From contig NZ_UWPJ01000039.1 of assembly GCF_900606115.1 (NCBI RefSeq), positions 186,001 through 250,000 of the forward strand: a stretch of DNA of 64,000 bases. The letters run 5' to 3'. The notes below the pieces were generated by a model. The model was given only the letters and a program-made list of their open reading frames with translations. It was not told the DNA's origin and did not search any database. Positions within the stretch are counted from its first letter, which is position 1, and each line of letters starts with the position of its first letter. Source of the stretch: Pigmentiphaga humi (GTDB lineage Bacteria > Pseudomonadota > Gammaproteobacteria > Burkholderiales > Burkholderiaceae_B). Below are positions 59,601 through 64,000 of this stretch, piece after piece. A program made the translations under genes and the position numbers.

Positions 59601-62251
59601 AGGCGGGGCTGGCGCAGGGGGCGATCCACGCGCTGCGTGCGGACCTGATCGGGTTCGAGGCGCGCGGCTTGCTGCAGTCGGCCGCGCGGGTCGAACTCAT
59701 CGCCAGCCAGGGAACCATCGCCGATCGGCTGGCGCGTTTGGCGCCCACGGAGGCGGGAAGCGCGGTCGGACCGGTGTTGCCCGCGCTGCAACGGGCGCCG
59801 CGGGACGCCGCTCCTCGGCCGACGCAGCCGCCGCCATCCGAAGACTTGGAGTTTTTCAATGGCCTGGGGGGCTTTGCGACGGATGGCCGAGAATACGTGG
59901 TGCGCCTTTCGGCCGGACAGACGACGCCGCAACCTTGGATCAACGTGGTCGCCAATCCCGGCTTCGGCTTTCAGGTCTCGGCGGAAGGCAGCGCCAGCAC
60001 GTGGTGCGAGAACAGCCGCGAGAACCAGCTCACCCCTTGGTCGAACGACCCGGTGACCGATCCGTCCGGCGAAGCCTTCTTCGTGAAGGATCTTGAAAGC
60101 GAGGTGCTGTGGTCGCCCACGGCGCAGCCCAGGCGTGGCGCTGGCGACTACGAGGCGCGGCACGGTTGGGGCTACAGCCGCTTCGCGCATGAAGCGAACG
60201 GCATCGCACTGGAGCTGCTGCAATACGTGCCGCTGGAGGATCCGGTGAAGATTTCGCGCCTGACCCTGCGCAATCTATCGGGCCGGACGCGCCGCCTTTC
60301 GGTGACGTCCTACGCGGAATGGGTGCTGGGAACATCCAGGGGGGCATCGGCGCCCTTCATCGTGACCGCCATCGACACCGCCAGCGGCGCGATGCTGGCC
60401 CGCAGGCCCTGGGGGGTGGCCTTCCCGGGCCGAGTCGCCTTCGCCGACCTGAGAGGCCGGCAAACGGCCTGGACCGGGGACCGCACCGAGTTCCTGGGAC
60501 GCCATGGCGGTCCGGGAGCGCCTGCGGCCTTGCTGGGGCGCCAGCCGCTTTCCGGCGCCACGGGAGCGGGGCTGGATCCGTGCGCGGCTTTGCAATGCGT
60601 CGTGGAACTGGCCGCCGGCGAGTCGGTCGAGGTGGTCGCCCTGTTGGGCGAAAGCGCGTCCGAGGAGGCCGCGAGGGCCTTGGTCGGCCGCTACCGCGCG
60701 GCGGACCTCGATGCCGTGCTGGCGGACGTCGCCGCCTATTGGGAGCAGACACTTGGCGCCGTTCGGGTCAAGACGCCGGACCGCGCCATGGACATCATGC
60801 TCAATGGCTGGCTGCTGTACCAGACCATCGTCTGCAGGCTGTGGGCACGCTCGGCCTTCTACCAGGCCAGCGGCGCCTATGGGTTCCGGGACCAGTTGCA
60901 GGACGGCATGGCCCTGACCTTTGCGCAGCCAGAGGAGACCCGGCGCCACTTGCTGCGCGCGGCGGGGCGGCAGTTCGTCGAAGGCGATGTGCAGCACTGG
61001 TGGCTGCCCCACTCGGGGCAGGGGGTGCGCACCCGCATCTCGGACGACCGCGTCTGGCTGGCCCTTGCCGCCGCGACCTATGTCAACGCCACGGGCGATG
61101 CCGCGGTGCTCGACGAGGCGGCCGGGTTCCTGGACGGCCCGGCGCTGCGGCCGGGCGAGCACGACGCCTTCTTCCAGCCCGCTGCCGCGGGACAATCCGC
61201 CTCGTTGTTCGAGCACTGCGCGCGCGGTCTCGATCAGTGCATCGCGCTGACTGGCCCCCATGGCCTGCCTCTAATAGGCACCGGCGACTGGAACGATGGA
61301 ATGAACCGGGTAGGCGCCGGTGGCCAGGGCGAGAGCGTATGGCTTGGTTGGCTATTGGTGCGCACGATTGCGCTCTTGGCGCCGCTGGCGCCGGAGCGGG
61401 ACCAGGCGCGCGCAAGCCGCTGGCGGGCGCATTCGGAAACAGTGCGGGTGGCCATCGAGCGCGAGGCCTGGGACGGCGCCTGGTATCGCCGCGCGACCTT
61501 CGACGACGGAACCTGGCTGGGGACCAGCGGCAACGACGAGTGCCGCATCGATGCCATCGCCCAGGCGTGGGCCGTGCTCTCCGGGGCTGCCGACGCAGGA
61601 CGCGCGGCCATGGCAATGGATTCGCTGGCGCGGCATCTCATTCGTCCCGGCGAGCAACTGGCGCTGCTGCTGGCGCCGCCATTCGACAAGACCGCGCAGG
61701 ACCCCGGCTACATCAAAGGCTACCCGCCCGGCCTGCGCGAGAACGGCGGCCAGTACAGCCATGCGGCCATGTGGGCCATTCTTGCCTTTGCCGGGCTGGG
61801 CGACGGCGATCGCGCCGCGGCGCTGTTCGATCTCGTCAATCCCATCAACCATGCGCGCACGCCGGAGGCGGTCGCGCGCTACCGGGTCGAACCTTACGTG
61901 GTCGCCGCCGACGTCTACGCCGTGGCGCCCCATGTGGGGCGGGGCGGATGGACCTGGTACACGGGCTCGGCCGGATGGATGTACCGCGCGGGCGTGGAAG
62001 GGATTCTGGGCCTGCGGCGCGAAGGGGACTGGCTTCGCGTCAGCCCTTGCATTCCTTCGGCGTGGCCGGGTTTCGAGGCCAGGCTGCAGGTGGGCTCGAC
62101 CGACTGCTCGATTCAGGTGCAGCGTGCTTCTTTGGCGCAGGATCGCACAGCCCTGCAAGCGATGCTGGATGGTCGGGCGGTTCGATGCGAGTCGGGGAGC
62201 GTGAGCGTTCCGCTCGATGGCGGGACGCACTGCTTGGTGTTGACCGTCTAG
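53657..62251 (+). CDS. ndvB: cyclic beta-1,2-glucan synthase, NdvB/Cgs type
   Basis: This 2864-residue inner-membrane enzyme makes periplasmic cyclic beta-1,2-glucans from UDP-glucose. ATG 53657 is an assumed start. In order: N-terminal region, membrane helices near 430-480, the GT84 domain (VLTLDADTRLPRDA, near 650-660, with DxD; GKGIYDIDAFEAAM; HRWTRGDWQLLPW, near 800), further helices (about 840-1000), a glucoamylase-like domain (about 1290-1540, GIPWGMSESAYN, RSYMAHHQGM), and two carbohydrate-binding plus GH94 phosphorylase modules to the C-terminus (FRDQLQDGM; GTGDWNDGMNRVG). All modules of known NdvB/Cgs proteins are present, and length is as expected (2800-2900). It serves osmoadaptation and host interaction. 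Confidence 0.95.
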   Translation: MKFFWPPGRPKAKSASSQRHFLFCIPGSCRAPSFWADKAPVREELFGPERLEQHAKSLASAQSVTTKPSRVPSLRRRLDANARLLLRSYRASAAELETGRRIVPAAEWLLDNYHLVEKQISEIRADLPANYYRQLPKLASGPFAGYPRVFGLAWAFIAHTDSHLDIGILRRFIAAYQQVQPLTIGELWAVAITLRIVLIENLRRLDDQITAGRTARADADQLANRLIVSGGARASLEEDIASRSPLPLSELFAAQLAKRLRDRDPLAMPALGWLEERLARQGATIDDAVAHAQQRQGASNVTVRNVITSLRLMADIDWQEWFESVSLVDARLRAGSGFAAMDFPTRDRYRSAIEQLARGSPCSELEIAERALAAGRAAGASRVDARERARVRDPGYHLIAEGRAALAQSVGFKPSLRVRLRSRQGVQSIAAYVGAIVGVTAILLGAAWALASGNGHAAGHSGILALWLAALLLPASELASALVNRLAAWRFGAVALPGLELADGVPGSLRTLVAVPTLLTGKADLLEQIERLEVHYLASGGGDIVLALLTDGMDADSEFPASDQDLLAVGADGIAALNRRHGPAPAGPRFMLLHRRRIFNAAEGVWMGWERKRGKLHELNRLLRGAADTSFMAAGGGSPEVPDGVRYVLTLDADTRLPRDAVSRLVGKMAHALNLPRFDAASKRIVGGHAILQPRITPALPMGREGSVYQRISSSPAGMDPYAMAVSDVYQDLFGEGSYTGKGIYDIDAFEAAMRGRVPDNTLLSHDLFEGVFARAGLATDVELVEQAPARYDVAAARQHRWTRGDWQLLPWMFGRQDGVHAIPAVGRWKMFDNLRRSLLAPSMLLALVCAWLLPAGAAPVAVLLVLACAVFPALLPLLSGWPRRPGSRLRRHDGALTADLRLAALQAGLSLAFLADQAWRMGDAVGRTLVRLLVTRRHLLEWTSTAQSGKRDHPDLAGFYRYMAPGAAAGLVLATGALVFAPVGAAMLVWPFALLWLAAPALALWSSKPPAIARRHELRPEDVRALRATARRTWRYFETYVTPADHMLPPDNFQEDPKPALARRTSPTNIGLYLLSAVAARDFGWTGTLDTVERLEATLATLRELPRHKGHFFNWYGTADLRVLDPPYVSSVDSGNLAGHLLTLANACEEWRDGVPSAAARAGMDDALQLALQALAALTGQPGAPSARLTMLMDDMAAQLQGPRSVEAIAPVLERLAEKAADAAHELWPARQDEAGDLAFWLNALARSAASHARDRRPEQTPEALAGRLQSLADTAREIALAMDFAFLLDPERRLLSIGYSLAEQRLDPSCYDLLASEARLASLFAIAKGDAPTRHWFRLGRAAVPIGGRAALISWSGSMFEYLMPSLVMRAPAGSLLEQTNRLVVQRQVAYGRSLGIPWGMSESAYNARDLEFTYQYANFGVPGLGLKRGLADDRVIAPYATGLAAMVDPAAACINYAHLAALGGLGRHGFYEAFDFTPARVPEGRVVAVVRSYMAHHQGMTIVALANVLLDGGMRARFHREPMIHASELLLQERMPRDVVAEHPRAEEVRASHEDSHTPTPTVRRMSSVQPGPAPVTHLLSNGRYSVMLTAAGGGYSRWRGLAVTRWREDATRDPWGSFVYLRDVRSSQTWSASPQPMADAARPGEVLFGEDRASFVRRDGSLATTLDVLVSGEDDCEVRRLALANSGWRAREVDVTSYAELALAAPSADEAHPAFSKLFVLTEYLPEFGALIASRRPRAPDEPPVWAAHFAVVEGEITAEPQYESDRARFLGRGRDAASASAIQDGLPLSNTAGCVLDPVFSLRQRVLIPPGGAASVAFWTVIAPSRPELLELIDRHHDRSAFDRAATLAWTQAQVQLRHLGMDSDEAADFQRLAAPIIYADRRMRALPELVRQGAAAQSGLWAYAVSGDLPIVLLRIGDIEDMGQVHQLLRAHEYWRMKQLAVDLVILNERASSYVQDLQIAIETAVRSSQSGPRFEAGLAQGAIHALRADLIGFEARGLLQSAARVELIASQGTIADRLARLAPTEAGSAVGPVLPALQRAPRDAAPRPTQPPPSEDLEFFNGLGGFATDGREYVVRLSAGQTTPQPWINVVANPGFGFQVSAEGSASTWCENSRENQLTPWSNDPVTDPSGEAFFVKDLESEVLWSPTAQPRRGAGDYEARHGWGYSRFAHEANGIALELLQYVPLEDPVKISRLTLRNLSGRTRRLSVTSYAEWVLGTSRGASAPFIVTAIDTASGAMLARRPWGVAFPGRVAFADLRGRQTAWTGDRTEFLGRHGGPGAPAALLGRQPLSGATGAGLDPCAALQCVVELAAGESVEVVALLGESASEEAARALVGRYRAADLDAVLADVAAYWEQTLGAVRVKTPDRAMDIMLNGWLLYQTIVCRLWARSAFYQASGAYGFRDQLQDGMALTFAQPEETRRHLLRAAGRQFVEGDVQHWWLPHSGQGVRTRISDDRVWLALAAATYVNATGDAAVLDEAAGFLDGPALRPGEHDAFFQPAAAGQSASLFEHCARGLDQCIALTGPHGLPLIGTGDWNDGMNRVGAGGQGESVWLGWLLVRTIALLAPLAPERDQARASRWRAHSETVRVAIEREAWDGAWYRRATFDDGTWLGTSGNDECRIDAIAQAWAVLSGAADAGRAAMAMDSLARHLIRPGEQLALLLAPPFDKTAQDPGYIKGYPPGLRENGGQYSHAAMWAILAFAGLGDGDRAAALFDLVNPINHARTPEAVARYRVEPYVVAADVYAVAPHVGRGGWTWYTGSAGWMYRAGVEGILGLRREGDWLRVSPCIPSAWPGFEARLQVGSTDCSIQVQRASLAQDRTALQAMLDGRAVRCESGSVSVPLDGGTHCLVLTV

Positions 62252-62640
62252 ATGAAAACTCCATCCCCTGGCCGCTGGCGGCCATCCTGATGCGCCTGAA
62301 TCGGGAGTAGGCCGGCCGGGTGGGCCTTGACCTTGCCGCCCAGCGCCAGCGACGCCCGCAGGGTGTCGTTGATACGGGTCTGCCAGCCGTCGCCGCTGGC
62401 GCGCAGCGCGGCCAGCACGTCGGCGTCCAGGCGCAGCTTCACCGCTTCCTTCGTCACGGCCTGGGTGCTGCCCACGGGGCGCCCCCGGCGCTTGGCGATC
62501 TGCTCCGGCGTATGCCCCTGGGCGAACTTGCCCGCCTTGGCCTCGGCCAGCGATTCGCGCAGCCCAGGCAGCGCCTGGCCAGCGTCGGCTTCGATGGCCT
62601 TAGCCACCTTGTCCACGTCCAGTTTCTTCAGGGTCTTCAT
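62248..62640 (-). CDS. BrnA-like antitoxin
   Basis: This 130-residue protein starts at ATG 62640. The motif KRRGRPVGSTQ followed by KEAVKLRLDADVLAALRASG and TRINDTLRASLAL is characteristic of BrnA-type ribbon-helix-helix antitoxins. About 27 residues at the C-terminus (KAHPAGLLPIQAHQDG...) look like read-through and overlap the glucan synthase end by 4 bp. Its partner just upstream on the same strand is broken, so this antitoxin may be an orphan. Confidence 0.75.
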   Translation of the reverse strand: MKTLKKLDVDKVAKAIEADAGQALPGLRESLAEAKAGKFAQGHTPEQIAKRRGRPVGSTQAVTKEAVKLRLDADVLAALRASGDGWQTRINDTLRASLALGGKVKAHPAGLLPIQAHQDGRQRPGDGVFI

Positions 62641-62642
62641 GG

Positions 62643-62860
62643 TCAGCTCCGCTTGATGTCCTTGGCTTTCACGTTGGCGCGCTCGGCCTTGGCGTACACC
62701 ATCACCAGCAGCACGATTTCATCGTCCACCAAGTGGAAGTCGATCACCCGAGCGTCGCCGCGCTTGCCCATGCCTGGGCGCGACCAGCGCACCTTGGGCG
62801 CCGTCGGCGCCGGGGATCACGTTGCCAGCGTCTGGGTTCTCGGCATAGGTCGTGAACGAT
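62643..62860 (-). pseudogene. RelE/HigB-like toxin, frameshifted and 5'-truncated
   Basis: The C-terminal part reads KVRWSRPGMGKRGDARVIDF, DEIVLLVMVYAKAERANV, ending IKRS, typical of RelE/HigB-like toxins, in one frame. The preceding part (TTYAENPDAGNVIPGADGA) is in a different frame. One base gained or lost around 62800 would restore continuity (DGA to KVRW). The 5' end merges with IS-flanking sequence. It is followed by the BrnA-like antitoxin after 2 bp. Confidence 0.65.
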
Positions 62861-62920
62861 GCCGACCTATTGACCTGCCGGGTTTCCTCGGACCACTGAA
62901 TACTTGGAGAACGGCCTCGG

Positions 62921-63490
62921 TTAAGCGGCGCTCAGGCCGCACTGTGATCCAAATGCGTAGGGGGTTAGGTTTTTCAGACTGGAATGCGGCCTGACCTCGT
63001 TGTAATGTCGTCGCCAGGTTTCGATGACGACCTTGGCTTCAATGCGGTTGCGGAACCACTCCATCGCCAGACATTCATCCCTAAATTTTCCGTTGAAACT
63101 CTCCGCTGTTCCGTTCTGCCAGGGTTTGCCGGGATCGATTAATGCCATGCCCAGGTCTTGCTGGGTAGCCGAGTGCAGTAGTGCGCGTGAGACGAATTCC
63201 GGGCCATTGTCGGACCGAAGAACGCGCGGCGCACCCCGCACACTTATCAACTGGCTGAGGACCTCGATGACCCGATTCGAACGGATCGAACCCGCGACAT
63301 CGATAGCCAAGGATTCCCGGGGTGTACTCGTCCACGACGGTCAGACATTTCAATTGCTGACCGTTGGCGCAGGCATCGAATACGAAGTCGTATGTCCATA
63401 CCTGATTGACCGCTTCGGGCGTGGCAGGTCGCAGTCGACTTCCCGCAATCCGGCGCCGTGGCCGCTTGCGCGGCCCTCGAACACGCCTGA
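62921..63490 (-). pseudogene. IS3-family transposase OrfB, frameshifted fragment
   Basis: The integrase-core sequence is continuous in two frames. The first part is KRPRRRIAGSRLRPATPEAV, WTYDFVFDACANGQQLKCLT, VVDEYT; the second is IDVAGSIRSNRVIEVLSQLI, LRSDNGPEFVSRALL, DPGKPWQNGTAESFNGKF, EVRPHSSLKNLTPYAF. One extra C in a C-run near 63316-63322 separates them; deleting it joins EYT with RESLAIDVAG. DDE residues are spread over both parts. Upstream OrfA and N-terminal OrfB are missing. This is a dead fragment. Confidence 0.85.
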
Positions 63491-63538
63491 GCACACGAAA
63501 ATGGTGATATTTAGTGTTGAATGATCCCTTCTGAAATG

Positions 63539-63560
63539 AAAAAAGCCCGTAAATACGGGC
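63539..63560 (-). terminator. rho-independent terminator of yicC
   Basis: On the minus strand GCCCGTA-TT-TACGGGC is followed by TTTTTT. It lies 42 bp after the yicC stop, oriented correctly for that gene. Confidence 0.85.
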
Positions 63561-63601
63561 ATCTCTGGGGTATGTGGGACGTTGTGAAACGTCGTGATCC
63601 A

Positions 63602-64000
63602 CTATTCGATGTTCTGCGCCTGCTCCCGCATCTGCTCGATCAACAGCTTCAGATCCATCGCCGCCCGCGTCACCTCCAGCCCCCCCGCCTTGGACCCCAG
63701 GGTATTCGCCTCGCGGTTCATTTCCTGGAACAGGAAATCCAGCCGCTTGCCCGCGCTGCCGCTTTTCTCGGCCTTCTTGCCGCCCTTGCCGATCAATTGC
63801 CGCAGTTCGGCCAGGTGGGAGTGCAGGCGCGAGAGTTCTTCGGCGACGTCGATGCGCAGGCCGAACAGGGTGGCTTCGTGGGCGAGGCGTTCGGAGAGTT
63901 CTTCGCCGCGGATGTTCTGGAAACCGCCGGGGAAGGCGGCTTCGACGGTGTCGCGCAGTTTGCGTGCGAGTTTGTCGCGGTATTCCTGGACGAGCTGGGG
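63602..64000 (-). CDS. yicC: YicC family protein, 3' end (start outside window)
   Basis: The last 132 residues are visible; the gene continues beyond the window. The segments ELSRLHSHLAELRQLIGKGG and AGKRLDFLFQEMNREANTLG, and the end DLKLLIEQMREQAQNIE, are diagnostic for YicC/YloC (DUF1732), a broadly conserved endoribonuclease family of stationary-phase and RNA metabolism. It is usually near gmk and rph in proteobacteria. The terminator follows the stop. Confidence 0.9.
   Translation of the reverse strand, partial: PQLVQEYRDKLARKLRDTVEAAFPGGFQNIRGEELSERLAHEATLFGLRIDVAEELSRLHSHLAELRQLIGKGGKKAEKSGSAGKRLDFLFQEMNREANTLGSKAGGLEVTRAAMDLKLLIEQMREQAQNIE

Noticed and set aside
1-64000. CRISPR array
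   Set aside because: No series of short, evenly spaced direct repeats was seen; the repeats found are the DGR pair, the 61-bp repeat and short motifs.

Overview
The window is high-GC DNA from a betaproteobacterium, most likely Alcaligenaceae (Bordetella/Achromobacter-like). The evidence is two Bug-type periplasmic binding proteins inside catabolic operons, many LysR regulators, an NdvB-type cyclic glucan synthase, a DbpA helicase and a terminal yicC. No rRNA, tRNA or CRISPR array was recognised. The species assignment is inference.

Region 1 (1-15.7 kb) is the right part of a tailed-phage genome, probably a prophage with a contractile tail. It runs from a portal-like protein cut by the window edge, through a tail protein, a giant tape-measure-like protein with a putative muralytic domain, a gp25-like and a J-like baseplate protein, a tail protein I-like protein and fibre proteins, to a C-type-lectin receptor-binding protein. 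That last protein ends in the variable region (VR) of a diversity-generating retroelement (DGR). Two complete DGR cores follow in tandem: avd1-TR1-RT1 and then avd2-TR2-RT2. TR1 and VR1 align over 119 bp without gaps; 11 of the 12 mismatches are at template adenines. TR2 aligns with TR1 without gaps but is strongly diverged, and I see no matching VR2 in the window. Both TRs are followed, at exactly the same distance, by a hairpin with the same TCACGG loop. The paired RT systems with one visible target are the most unusual content here.

Region 2 (15.8-25.9 kb) is a degenerate integrative or defence island. It holds a tyrosine integrase cut off before its catalytic half and joined to the 3' part of an AbiEi-like antitoxin, a Fic AMP-transferase, and a three-gene cassette (TerB-domain membrane protein, BrxD/DUF2791-like ATPase, Lhr/BrxH-like helicase). 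Paired GACGGTA motifs with a 12-bp period lie at both edges.

Region 3 (26-36.4 kb) is chromosomal accessory DNA: a LysR regulator, an SDR, an alpha/beta hydrolase, LysE and EamA exporters and a carboxymuconolactone-decarboxylase-like protein. A minus-strand group follows dbpA: a ParE/Phd-type toxin-antitoxin pair, a MazG-like pyrophosphohydrolase, and a nuclease-helicase-S24 peptidase fusion.

Region 4 (36.4-52.1 kb) holds two uncharacterised Bug-linked catabolic operons, each divergent from a LysR gene: a minus-strand CoA/beta-oxidation type operon (Bug, CaiB-type CoA-transferase, SDR, thiolase, MaoC) and a plus-strand operon (cupin, four SDRs, HpcH/HpaI aldolase, Bug). A lone 1069-residue SF1 helicase sits between them.

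Region 5 (52.1-64 kb) has a trypsin-like protease, a very large cyclic beta-1,2-glucan synthase, a BrnA-like antitoxin beside a frameshifted RelE-like toxin, a broken IS3-family transposase, and the 3' end of yicC with its terminator.
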